NCBI GenBank assembly: GCA_907164885.2
Contig: OU015490.1
Location: 220,093,391-220,157,390 of the forward strand
Direction: 5' to 3'
From: Dolomedes plantarius
Taxonomy: Eukaryota > Arthropoda > Arachnida > Araneae > Dolomedidae
Length of the DNA: 64,000 nt
Shown here piece after piece: positions 25,916 through 40,199 of the stretch (position 1 is the stretch's first letter; each line of letters starts with the position of its first letter). The position numbers and the translations under genes were made by a program. The notes beneath the pieces are model-generated. The model worked only from the letters and a program-made list of their open reading frames with translations. It was not told the DNA's origin and did not search any database.

Positions 25916-28900
25916 GTAAGGGAAGGATATGTGTTTTGTTTCTCTGTAACATGTGGGGTTAAAAAAGAGTGGAAACTGTTCGATACCTAGATATCTAGGT
26001 GTCAACTGCGCGGAGAAATGATAAATGATATCTGGTGAAGATGCAAGGTGGAAGTTGATGGTTTTTCCTTTCGGCTTGAAGGGCAATATATTGTGGGGGT
26101 AAACTATATAGCAGTTTAAATAAACTAACATTTATTGAACTATTACATGGGAAGGGGAACTTATTAATATTAAGGTTTATTTTTTAAATAATAATAATAT
26201 TATTTTTTTAAATATTCAAATTTCTTTTACAGTACTTATTCGTAGAAAAAAGAGTCTTCATAAAAACTAAGTTTTAGTGTTTAATAACTTTTAATATAAT
26301 AATGAAGAGTAAAACAGTAAACTATTTTTTTTTTAAAAATTTACGAATAAATTAAATATTTTTTTTTTTATTTTCCTCCTTCTTCTTAATTTAAAATCAT
26401 TAATATTCTGCTGAAACACTGGGATATGGAAAATTTATCACAAGATTTGGTATTAAAATATCTGAAGTTTTTAAAAAGCTAGGAAAGAATTAAAAATGTA
26501 TTTAAGATGTATTTTATTTTTCATTCAGAAATTGATAACACATATTGCTTTAAAATCATATCAAAGCAACATTTCAGACAATAACTCGTGTTAAGATTTA
26601 AAATGTAAAAAACTCAATAATCAGTTTTACGTATTATCAGATTACAGAAAGAATCTACTTTATCAAACGCGGAGGCCCTGTAATAGAAATAATATTTTAT
26701 CCCATTATGAAAGTAAAGTTATAAATAGTGGTTTATAATAAAATGCAATATGATAAAAATTTTCCGCAGATGATGTTTGAAGAATTTATGCTGTTGAAAA
26801 CATGGTTTTAGAATTTTTTACCCAAAATATATTCACATTAAATTGAACAATACACGTTTATCTTACATATTGTTGTTACTCTGATCATAATAAATTCTTA
26901 AAATTCTATTGTATCACATATAATATTGTTGTAAAATTTACAAATACAAAGTTGGTTGAATAGAAGATATAGTAACGGAATAAAAATATAATTTTTATAA
27001 CTACAACAAAAAAAATATAATATGATTTTACATCTATATATATTCCCATTTCTAATAACATAAATAGAGGAATGAATTTTAAAACTTTATAGAAATAACA
27101 AATAACCAGCCATTATTTAAAAAAAATTAAAGTCAGGTTCCCTGTTAAGGTTCATTGATAATAATAACATCATGTGATAATTTTTATAATAGTTATTTAA
27201 TATATTGTATTTAATTCAATATTCTGTAACAGTTTTTTAATAATTGGATGCACCTGTCAAACAGAGAAACGTAAGTTACGTGCTATGTATTAATAAGCAT
27301 TAGAGGTTTTGGGTCATAAATACTAATGAAACTTTAAATCATTCAGAAGAATTTTTTTAATACAAGATTTCTACTTCCCTTCGCATTAACAAAGTACATT
27401 TTAACCTTAAATGTTAATTAGATTTTAGGACTAAAAAGAAGCATTTACGATGCAGAAAAGAAACAGATATTATAGGTGAAAAAATAACAGGAATATATGC
27501 GTAGTATTTTGCGCAAATAACAGATTGCAGAGTATTAGTGAAAATATTAACGATTTTGTATAAAGAAAGGTAATTAATACGTATGTGTAAAAAATTTCTA
27601 CAACATATACTTGAATTTATAAGATAAGAATTTCAATGATTTTCTTACGCGTATTGATTTATAATGTGTTGGTGACTAATTATAAATATATATTTCATTT
27701 TATATCTGAATAAGTTGTAATATTAGAATTTCTATATGAATATTTTATTTTCAAAAAATATGCACAGCAGGATAATGAGACGTATGATTTAATTCCAATT
27801 GTTTCACTTCTAAATTATTTTGATATATTGAGAGAAAGGGAAAAAGATAGAGAGAGATATGAAAGAAAAATTACCGTTGTCGAACTATATCACATGATTG
27901 TAATCTAATTCATATATAGCATTAAACATATGTTATAATGTAAAATGCAATCGAAAGCCTACCTTAAAGAAACCTGTTATATTATTTTATTCAAAATATG
28001 TCAGTACTTTTTTTCTGTCTAAATATTGCTATACACCTCATCAAAATACTCACGTTTAGTTCAGAAAACAGTTTTAATGTGTCATATGATATAATATCAT
28101 TTGTATTGATTCTTATTACAAAGTTCGTGGATCCCAACTCCGTTTCGATCAATGACGGGGAAAGATATCTGTTATCTTGTTGAAATATTGGATTATATAG
28201 AATCAGATTATTTCTTTTGATTCAATTTAACAGTTTTATATGTCGTGAAATAGGAAATTTAATTTTTTGCATGTCTGAAGCCATTATATTTAAAGGAAAA
28301 TGTATTTGGTAAGCGAACATTCAGTTGGAAAATTTGTGATTTTTATACCTAATTAATAAGGTTCAATTTTAATTGAGACTTGTCCACTTGTATGCTTCAA
28401 CTCTTTTTAACCTTTTGCTATTTATTTTTTTAAATGTGGAACCAAAATTGTAGGAGTTGTCATAACTGAGTAAAAATAATTGCATCCTAGAAATATGTAT
28501 TTATGCTATTACTTTATTTAGTACACATAATTAAAAAATTGTCAGTTAAGAATTGTATAAATAAAGGGGAAAATCCTTCTTGACCTCATTTCTATCAGCA
28601 GTATTGAAAAAAAAATTTCGAGAAAGATATGGCTGTTATGCTTGCTTAAAGCCGGATGAATAGCAATCGATCATTCTGTGCATTAATGCGTTTTTTGTTT
28701 TTAAGTCTACTTAACTAATACATTCGATTGTTTCTGCAGGAAAAGGAAAATGAACTAATCTATAAGTTTCTACTGAAACCATTATTTTTAATGCGTAGTT
28801 TAGAGATTATAGCTTCCCACGTGGAAATGAGTTTTGCGCGACTTTAATTGCTTTCCGAAGACAATTCTGGATTTGCCAAGACATCATGGAATGTTTATGT

Positions 28901-28954
28901 AAAACTAATTCTGTTTGCAACACTATCTTATGAAATACTTATTCCAGGGATCAG
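25916..28954. other. AT-rich DNA, no gene seen (possible intron)
   Basis: Very AT-rich with no supported exon. A GA-rich patch lies at about 27828-27870. If the exon at 25882 is real this would be its first intron. Confidence 0.4.
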
Positions 28955-30640
28955 ACATAATATTCAGGCTTAATATTTTAAAGTTCCCATTAGAGTTTGC
29001 AAATAACCTCCGTACAGTTATGACGGAAATTATAGCTCGCATTTCAAGAGTAATTATATAAATTCTCACTCGCGTTTTTAGTCAAATTACCTTTTAGTAA
29101 AATTAAACCGCAGATTTCCGTTTATATTAGGTAGGATATCTCTCAAAATCTGCTCCTTAGCATTCGTACATTGGTGTGCGGGTAAGTCTCCAGTTTTCAT
29201 TACCCCTCCTTCTAATCTTTATTTTTCTTATATGTATGTATGTACGTGATCGTTCGGGAATGTTCATAAATTTCACACCATTTTTAAAGTGTTTGAAAAG
29301 GAATCGTACCAGCTTTTGTTAGAAGATTTTAACAAGCAGGAAATACAACGTAAGGGAAAATGGTTCCAAACTGAAATCTAGGCATTATCATGCAATCTTA
29401 TACTATTAAAAGTAGAAAAAAATTACTTAAAAGTTAAAACTATATATATATTTTAATGCGTAATTTTTGTACAAAGGAGTACATTTAAGCGACGTATAAT
29501 GTACAGCAGGCAGTTACTATAAAATGCAGAAATTACGGTGAAGACATAGGCAAAAATTCTGCAGCGTGAATATAAATTTTTGACATAGCTCTTCATACAC
29601 ATTCCTGTTAGTCAGAGTGACTAAGAAGGAATATAACAGAAAGGGAAATAAGTTGAAATATTATACAAACATAGGAAAAGTGTATAAAATATTATACCTT
29701 AGTATGGATAAGGTTTTAGTCCTATAGTAAATAACTCTTAGCTATTCGTTTTTCTATGTATATCGTAGTTCTCGTAATTGTAGAATAGACAGAAAATCAC
29801 ATAAATCAAATAGCAAATAAAATTTACCTGTGTAATTTCAGTTACATTTCCAGAAGCAAAAGATCCCTCTATACTAAGATGAAAATATATCTCTTACATT
29901 TCGAACTTAAGGTGGCGCCTCAGTTGAAAAACCAGATATTTAGTCCCAAATACAAACTGCAGAGGTGTATCTTTCAGTCTTATTTAACTAAATATTAACG
30001 AATGTATATTTTGGAAATATATTTTTCACATATGGAAATAATCATTTCAAAATAAGGGCTTATTCAGATTCACATTAAAAACATTTAATTTTTTTTAAAA
30101 ACTTGTCAATCATTGCATTAAATCATTATTGTACATCAATATAAAATAATTTTTATTTTTGAAAATATGAAATGCTTTTTAAATAGACATGCACTGAATT
30201 TTAGATTTATATTCGTATACAGAAATCAGGTATCAAATATGCTCATATGCTAATGTGTGATTAAAGTTACGCTGAAACTAATATTCCGTATAGTTTAACG
30301 TGGGGCGAACTGATCGCCGCAGCTGTTGTCATAAGTAGAACTCAAGTTCATCTTGTCATGAATACAGCTACATTCTTTTATGCATTCAATATATATGTAT
30401 TCAATACAATATTCAGTCTTAATATTTTAAAGTTACCATTAGAGTTTGCAAATCACCAATGTTCAGTTAAGACGGAATAACTGTTCGCATCTGTTTCGGC
30501 TACTGCTCGCATTACAAGAGTACTTACTCGTATATACATTCTAACTGACGCTTTCAATCAAATTATCTTTTATCTTTTAGCAAAATTAAACCATAGATTT
30601 CCGTTTGCGTATATTTGAATATCTTTCAAAATTTTCTATT
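28955..30640. repeat. Direct repeat pair of ~210 bp, 1.45 kb apart
   Basis: Copies at about 28955-29155 and 30405-30640 share GCTTAATATTTTAAAGTT, CATTAGAGTTTGCAAAT, CTCGCATT-CAAGAGTA, and AAAATTAAACC-AGATTTCCG. The second copy has a ~20-bp insertion around TGTTTCGGCTACTG. The 1.2 kb between them is AT-rich with no gene. Probably two members of an interspersed repeat or relics of an old tandem. Confidence 0.7.
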
Positions 30641-31550
30641 CAAAGGAAAAAAAGCTTCTTTTGAATTACTCAGAGGAAATAGAATTGCAGATATTATGTG
30701 GTAATATTTCAACTGCTAATTAAAAATAAAGCAAAAAAAAGACAATATTTATTAACTTTGAAATACGCCTCGAGTAAAACCGTGTTTCAATACTTTTTTT
30801 TTCACATATTCATGGCATTTCTTTATTTTTCCGTTCTTGAAAAAAATTCCTCATTTTTCAAAAATTCTGACCTTTAAGACAAATGAATATTCTAAAGCGA
30901 AAAAAAAACCCAATATGTGCTGTACATAAAACATTTCGAAAAACATGTCTAAAAGAAAATGCATAAAAGATGATGACAGCTAATAAGGTAAAAATTTATT
31001 ACCTGTCAAACTAGTTTTTTTTTTTTTTTTGATAAATTTTTATTTTTCTTGCGAGCGAAATGATATTCACAGTTGAAACTAAATTTATTGGAGATTTTCA
31101 AATTACATTTCATATTTCACATCAACACAGAAATATGATAGTTTCATTTTTATCGTACAGAAAGTATTATGTTTAATAACGAACCACATTTCATACATGT
31201 AGCTTATGATTTTTTTATTACAATGATCATTCTGCTAAAATTTTTACCAGGTTGAAACACACTTTTCTCTATAGATTTCATTCCTCTCTGTATTTTGTAT
31301 CACCAAATCCACTTCTATAAGAAATTCAATTTAATGCGGCATCTTATAAGAAAAAGGGATTAATTCAATGTTTAAATCGCGATATTTTTCAACCTCAGAA
31401 AAATTGCACTTGGCATATTTCCTTGATATATTTATTTTTATCCATAAGTTTAATATTGATATTAAAGTATAATTTTTTCGAAACTAATAAAGACGGAATA
31501 TATGAGTTTAATATTTTCTGAAATGATATTCACAGCTATTTTGTTACATG
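30641..31550. other. AT-rich DNA, no gene seen
   Basis: Long A and T tracts, including a T run at about 31016-31030; no coding or repeat structure I can support. Confidence 0.5.
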
Positions 31551-31808
31551 GGAGATTTTGTTTATTTGTTATAAGTCCGACTTAGTATATTTCTTATAAG
31601 TGGTAATAAGTTTATTTGTGATAAATGATAATTAAATATTTGTTATAAGTCAGAATTAATTTATTTCTTATAAGTGAGAATTTATTTATTTGTGATAAGG
31701 GAGACTTAGTTTATCTGTTATATGTGAGAATTTGTTTATATGTGATAAGTGGAATTAGTTTATTTCTTATATGTGAGAATTAGTTTATTTGTTACATGCG
31801 GGAATCAG
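31551..31808. repeat. Minisatellite, ~31-bp unit
   Basis: About eight diverged units of the form TTATTTGTTATAAGTGAGAA plus TTAGT. The alternating TTTGTGATAAGTG and TTTCTTATAAGTG variants repeat at intervals of about 31 bp. Confidence 0.75.
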
Positions 31809-32837
31809 TTTCCTCCATGTAATCCCGTATTGTAAGTAAACTTACATATAAACAGTAGCTTACTATCTTCACTTTCTCGTTTTACCTTGTAAACCCTTTG
31901 TATTACATATCAAAAATTATACCTTACAAGAAAATTGTGGGCAAAAAATACGTAAGAAACACATCTTAAATTCCCCTTTAAATAAAAAAGGATAGCTGCA
32001 TGTTTCGAACTAGATAATAGTCCCCAATCAGTCCAAATTGCATTGATGTGATTTTCGTAATTAACAATTTAGGAATGAAATCGAGTTTCTGCAAATCAGA
32101 GAAGAGCATTCCGACAATCACACCAAAACTATTCGACCTAATGTCGAAGTGTTAACTAGTTTTAAACAGTTAGTCTTTCTTTTTAGTTTATTGTGAAATT
32201 TAAGAAATGTTCATCAAATATCAAAACATTAATGCACTGTTTCCTTGAAGCAATTTAAAGTAATATTAATAATTACAATTATCTTTATGATCTGTTACCC
32301 ACCGCAGTTGGTAACTTATTTTCTATATAAAACTAGTTTCTACATCCTCATTACATCAACTTGGTAATACTAGCACTCACACAAATGGAATGTCCTTGAA
32401 TGAAATGACTTCACATTCCCAAATAATATTTCGTGCCGACAAAAAATCTGATAAAGAAGGAAAAAAAAAGACAATATTCACTTAGTATAACTTCTCGTTT
32501 TAACTTGTAAATACTCCTTTTATAATATAAACACATTATTGCAGTTTTTCCTTGATGCGATTTATAATTAAAGTTACTACAACAACTTTTATGGTCTGAT
32601 ACCCACCACAATCGGCACATCATTTTCTATGAGGAAAAATAAATGTACATACTCATTACCTCAAACTTAGTAATGCTAGCTCTCATGCTAATGCAGACCT
32701 TGTCAAAAAATGACTTTGTTTTCCCAAACGACGTTTCGTGCCAACCAAAAATCTGATAAAGACGGAAAAAATACAATAGTCACGAAGTAGAAATTTTCAT
32801 GTTACCTTGTAAACAGTCCTTTCATAATATAAATAAA

Positions 32838-34424
32838 CTAGCATTATTGCCCGGCGTTGCCCGGGTTGATATACAGATATAAAATTTTTGATGCATTCCA
32901 TCAAAAAAAAAATACTGGGCTGCACCCCTCGCTCTTCATGTTCATCTGGCTAGACAGATTGCGCTTAGTGCGTTTCTATGAAATGATATACAAACAATAA
33001 GAAAAAAAGAAACTTTCGGCCTGCGGAAAGAAACTGAGCCTGCAGACCTTCGTCTGATTATATGTGTGATTTTATTGAGAATTAATAACACAGTGTTGCG
33101 GGATTCGCACGTTTGGATTGAATAAGTTTACTGTTTAATTATCTTTGTTAAATACTGTTTAATTACATTTAATTAGATTTGCTTGGTCCACTGTTTAATT
33201 AAAAATAAGTTTTATAATTTACATTTGCCTTTATTATTTATTTTTCCCTTAAAAGCTCAGTTTTTTCCACATCACCCAAGAGGTAAAGTGCAAGATGCGT
33301 TATCCCCTTTATTTATTCAAAGTAAGGCGGGATTCCGCATGAAGCCTATTTTCCTTACTTTGGTGATTCGGTTTTTTAATGTCGACAGGCCAAAAACCGT
33401 ATCGGTTTTTAATTTTCCCAAAGCCAAAAACCGTAGAAAAAGCGAACTGTAATTCGGTTTTTAATTTTCCTAAGGCAAAAAACCGTAGAGAAAGCAAATT
33501 GTAAATCGGTTCAAGCGATGAGAAAAACTGCAAATAATAAAGGACACAAAGCAGAGCCGGGAAAGTTGTGTTAAAACATACTAATTTGAACTGCATTCTT
33601 AAAAATCTCCCATCTCAGTTAGTCTAGTGGTTAAATTTTATCTTTTACCGTATTTTAATATTTCTTTTGTCAATTTATTTCGTTGTTATGCACGTGACGC
33701 AAAATTAATTTAAAGTATCACAAAAGAAAAGAAAACACGTGATCAGCATTTCATAAATAAAATTATAAAAATTAATCTTTAAAAATTCACCAAAAATCAG
33801 AAAAGGGAGGTAAAGATTCGAAAAGGATTTCGTTTTAAGGGAATTTTTAGGATCTTTCTATCGATATAAATTTTATAACCCTCGGATTATCATTTTAAAT
33901 GCAAACTTAAAAAAATTAGAAAAACAGCTTAAAAATATAATTTTAAAAAATCGAAGAATAATTTTTCAAAAATCTTTATCAGTGCACCCCTCCACTATAG
34001 ACTCCACTATAGAAGAATCGCCATGAAAAATTTCAGCTCTTTATGTCCAACGGTTTGGACTGTGCGTTATCTGTCAGTCAGTTAGGCAGGGCCAAAGTTT
34101 ATTTCCATGAAGCTCTGTAGCTTCATGGTTATTACCAACCCCAAGAGGGGTTGGTAATGACCGCGCAGGGGATAGGTTTCGGATTTCACTGATAACATGT
34201 TGTGGGGAACGGTCTGTATCCACAGGGGGTACGCGCAACTCTTACGGGCACAAAATATCATTAAAAATTTAATTAAAAAACTAATTGAGCCTCAAACTTC
34301 ATTTTTGCTGCACTGAGTTTCTCGGGTCCTATACATTATATCTGCCGAATTTGGTCCCGGTGGGTGAAACAGTCTATTATTCTATAACGGACAAACAAAC
34401 AGACAAGATCTTTTATAAATATAG
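32838..34424 (+). mobile_element. Dispersed repeat inserted in array B
   Basis: Starts near CTAGCATTATTGCCCGGCG, with a small inverted repeat CCCGG-CCGGG, and ends near CAAACAGACAAGATCTTTTA. Its 33640-34090 part matches the repeats at 61.5-62.5 kb (ACGTGATCAGCATTT, AAATTCACCAAAAATCAGAA, CCAACGGTTTGG..GTGCGTT). Inside are two ~66-bp tandem units with CGGTTTTTAATTTTCC (33398-33508) and two strong hairpins at 34105-34158. The GCCCGGCGTTGCCCGGGT-type start and the end rich in CAGACA resemble non-LTR-like or Helitron-like repeats common in arthropods. No coding motif was recognised. Confidence 0.65.
34105..34158. other. Two adjacent perfect hairpins
   Basis: Hairpin 1: 10-bp stem CCATGAAGCT/AGCTTCATGG, 4-base loop CTGT (34105-34128). 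Hairpin 2: 12-bp stem ATTACCAACCCC/GGGGTTGGTAAT, 4-base loop AAGA (34131-34158). Both are perfectly complementary and only two bases apart. They lie in the 3' part of the dispersed repeat and may be a structural signal of that element. Confidence 0.85.
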
Positions 34425-35905
34425 ATTATTTCAGTTTTTCCTTAATGCAATTTATAATTAAAGTTCTTACAACAGATTTTATGGTCTGATACCCACTACA
34501 ATCGGCACATCATTTTCTATGTAAAGAAACAAAAATCTCCATTCTCCTTACATAAAACTTGGTAATGCTAGCTCTCATGCTAATGCGCACTCCTTGTTTA
34601 AAAATGACTTTCCTTTCCAAAAAATGTTTCACCCGGCAAAAAATCTGATAAAGAAGGAAAAAAAAGACAATAGTCACGATGTATAACTTTTCATTGTACC
34701 TTGTAAACAATCCTTTTATAATAGAAACACATTATTTCAGTTTCTCCTTAATGCAATTTATAATTAAAATTATTATAACAAATTTTATGGCCTGATACCC
34801 ACCGCAATCGGCAGATCATTTTCTACGTAAACAAAAAAGATTCTACATCCTCATTACTTGAAACTTGGTGATGCTATCTCTCATGCTAATGTAGATTACT
34901 TGTTTAAAATTGATTTTACCTTCCCAAACAATGTTTCGTGCCGACAAAAATCTGATAATGAAGGAACAAAAATACAATAGTCAAGAAATAAAACTTCTCA
35001 TTTTGCGTTATAAACACTCCTTTTATAATATAAACACATTATTGCAGTTTTTCCTTGATGCAATTTAAAATTAAAGTTCTTACAACAGATTTTATGGTCT
35101 GATACCCACTACAATCGGCACATCATTTTCAATGTAAAGAAACAAAAATCTCCATTCTCTTTACATAAAACTTGGTAATGCTAGCTCTCATGCTAATGCA
35201 CACTCCTTGTTTAAAAATGACTTTCCTTTCCAAAAAATGTTTCGCCCGTTAAAAAATCTGATAAAGAAGGAAAAAAAAGACAATAGTCACGATCTATAAC
35301 TTTTCATTGTACCTTGTAAACAATTCTTTTATAATATAAACACATTATTTCAGTTTCTCCTTAATGCAATTTATAATTAAAGTTATTATATCAAATTTTA
35401 TGGTCTGATACCCACCGCAAACGGCAGATCATTTTCTACGTAAAAAAAAAGATTCTACATCCTCATTACTTCAAACTTGGTGATGCTAGATCTCATGCTA
35501 ATGTAGATTACTTGTTTAAAATTGACTTTACCTTCCCAAACAATGTTTCGTGCCGACAAAAATCTGATAACGAAGGAACAAAAATACAATAGTCAAGAAA
35601 TAAAACTTCTCATTTTGCGTTATAAACACTCCTTTTATAATATAAACACATTATTGCAGTTTCTCCTTGATGCAATTTATAATTAAAGTTATTACAACAA
35701 CTTTCATGGTTTGATACCCACCACAACCGGCACATCATTTTCTATGTGTAAAAAAGATTCTACATCCTAATTTCCTCAAACTTGGTTATGCTAGCTCTCA
35801 TGCTAATGCAGGCTCCTTGTTTAAAAATGGCTTTACATTCCCGAACAATGTTTCGTGCCGACAAAAATGCTGATAAACGAGGAAAAAAAGGCAATAGTTA
35901 GAGGG

Positions 35906-37834
<1,929 letters not shown>

Positions 37835-38613
37835 ATTTTCATACGGTTATTTATCTTAAATTCTTTTAAGTTTTTGAAGAAAAAATGAGACATTTCTAAT
37901 TTTTTATTTGCAAAGTATTTTTCTATCAAATCTGATTATATATTTTTTAAGTTTTCCATAAAATCTTTTACAACTTTTTTCAATATTTTTAATTGTAAGT
38001 TTAATTATCTTTTTTCACATCAGTCGAAACATGACAGAATTAAATTCAAAAACTCTCAAAAAATACAATGGAAGTACTCTTTTAATTAAAGTAGAAAAGT
38101 GAACACATTAACGATGCATTATCGTTGTATCAGATGGTTCACTTACTCCACTTTATACGAATATATGTTCAAGCCTCAGGACAGAATCAATAACTGCCAA
38201 GTGGTTAGTGACACGAGATGTTACATGTCAAAAGGGTTCCAGAAATTAACTTCATTTAGAAACGGAGGGCGTCTAAACTGCGTCCCTCTCCGCATTATTC
38301 AAAATTCATTAAGGATACCTCAAATATATTAATGTAGAAAAACATAAGTGCTAAAAGCAATGCAGGACTATCGTTTTGGTTCTATTATTTTCAATCCCTT
38401 ATTTAGTTAATATAACACAAAGGAAGATGTTATTGAATACGAAAATGCAAACAATATTTTTCTTATCTGAGCCTAAGTCTGTAAGTAAAAGTTTAAAAAA
38501 TAAAGTATGATTATCTTTAGTTATTGGATTACTGTTTTTTTAAACCTATATACTCAAATACACGTGTTGGTAATGTATTTAAATAAATAATTAAATAAAT
38601 AAATAAATATATA

Positions 38614-39195
38614 CAGTCGAACCTCCATATATCGAACTTCCCTATATCGAAATTTTCTATATATCGAACTCTTAGCAAATCTCCATGTTCATTACATAGA
38701 AAAATTGTTTCTATATATCGAAAAATTCTCTATATATCGAAATTTTTTTCAGGACAAATTAGGAGATTTTATTCCACTTTAGAATAAAATCTCCCAATTT
38801 TTGGCTTTTGAAACAATACGTAGTGGACTGCAATTCGCGGAAAATGTCCCTGATAAAGTTTTTAGTGGGCTGAATAAATGCGAACATTTCTTTGAACTTT
38901 CCGCAAACCTAACTGTTCAGCAAGATACTCGTAGTTTTTTTTTAAGAATGTAACTGTGATCATTGTAACGACTGCTTGCATTATTGTTTATTTTATATTA
39001 ATTCATTTTTTAGTTATTAAATTTCATTTAATGAGATTCGCATATAAATTAGATATGGACTTTCGTATACGAAAATTAGCTTTAACCTTTTTTTTAGGAG
39101 AATTATGATAAGACTGAGCTCAATTCTATATATCGAAATTTCTATATATCGAATTTTTTTCGCGCAATTTGCTACTTCGATATATGAAAGTTCGA

Positions 39196-39198
<3 letters not shown>
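38614..39198. mobile_element. Pogo/Tigger-like MITE against a TA microsatellite
   Basis: Ends CAGTCGAACCTCCATATATC and GATATATGAAAGTTCGACTG are inverted repeats with few mismatches, flanked by TA (38612-38613 and 39199-39200). Length 585 bp. The subterminal motif CTATATATCGAA is repeated several times near both ends. The right flank is a 51-bp (TA)n tract at 39199-39249. No transposase frame. Confidence 0.88.
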
Positions 39199-39249
<51 letters not shown>

Positions 39250-39252
<3 letters not shown>

Positions 39253-40199
39253 CATAATTATTATTTGAAACATATAAAATTCTATTGATATGCCACTACC
39301 AAAAAAAATTTATTTTGCAGTGATTTGCAGCAAGTTTTAGAAACTTAAATTGTATTATTAATCCTTTGTGCAGAAAAATACTAACATGCATTAAACAATA
39401 ATCATTTCCCTCAATTCAAAACTGTATAGTGATGTTCGAAAATTTGTCATTTGCATTTCATATTTGCTCATTATTCCACTGCATTTAATTATAAGCATTA
39501 GGCTTGGATTGCATGGTAATACTGATTGCTTAAAAGCGTTAGTATATACGGATACTGGACAAGTTACTTTAATAATGCTAAGTGCAGTTATGTTTATTAA
39601 TGCTACCATGTGGTTAATGGGTTTTAAACTGCATTAAGTTCTGAATAATTCCTTATCCCTTTTCAAACGTGCACGAAAACAAATGATCTCTAATGTGCAA
39701 CAGTTTCACAAATCCGTCAGTTAACTATTCTGAATATATTAAATACTTTTCAACGATATATGATTTAAAGATAATTATAATACTTAAATTGGATTCCATT
39801 TGGAAAATGTAAAGTGGTAATATCGTCAGAACAGAATAGAAACCACGAGAGAATTATTACGAAATTTAAAATTTGTTTGATAATACATTATAAATGTGGC
39901 GTAATGTAAAGCTTTCAGTGTTTGAAATTTATTAATAATTCTTCCACAGTAATAAAATAATAGTTTAAAAGAAATGTTTATTATTATTAAAAGTCGTTTC
40001 TTTATGTATATATGTATGCATTTTAATAATAATGGTGTTTAAAAATACAACACTTCTTAAATACTTTTGGTGTTAGATTGTGCCATTTTCCGATAGCTGG
40101 TGCTAGAAAGCTGTGCAATATGTCTTTTTTCTCCCTAAAAGTGTACTTTGTATTCATGAGATTGATATTCCAAGACCACATATTTTTCATATCATGTAC
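39250..40199. other. AT-rich DNA, no gene seen
   Basis: No coding frame, inverted repeats or tandem structure that I can support. Confidence 0.5.

Larger units (their letters stand above)
32238..35905. repeat. Tandem array of ~306-bp units (array B), split by an insertion
   Basis: Unit landmarks are CAGTTTTTCCTTGATGCAAT, then TTTATGGTCTGATACCCAC, GGCACATCATTTTCTATG, CTAGCTCTCATGCTAATGC, TTTCGTGCCGACAAAAA, and TCCTTTTATAATATAAACAC. The CAGTTT landmark starts at 32542, 34432, 34738, 35045, 35351 and 35657; a further diverged unit begins near 32238. Spacing is 306-307 bp. Units at 34432 and 35045 resemble each other more than their neighbours, as do 34738 and 35351, so the array has a ~613-bp dimeric higher-order period. 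A 1.6-kb repeat interrupts it at about 32838-34424. Confidence 0.88.

Noticed and set aside
25593..25952. 119-codon minus-strand and 146-codon plus-strand frames in the GC-richer stretch
   Set aside because: Higher GC lowers stop frequency, and neither frame has a recognisable domain; only the short exon-like segment with start and donor was kept.
33600..33645. TAGTCTAGTGGTTAAA resembling a tRNA A box
   Set aside because: No B box or stems at tRNA distance; it lies within the dispersed repeat.
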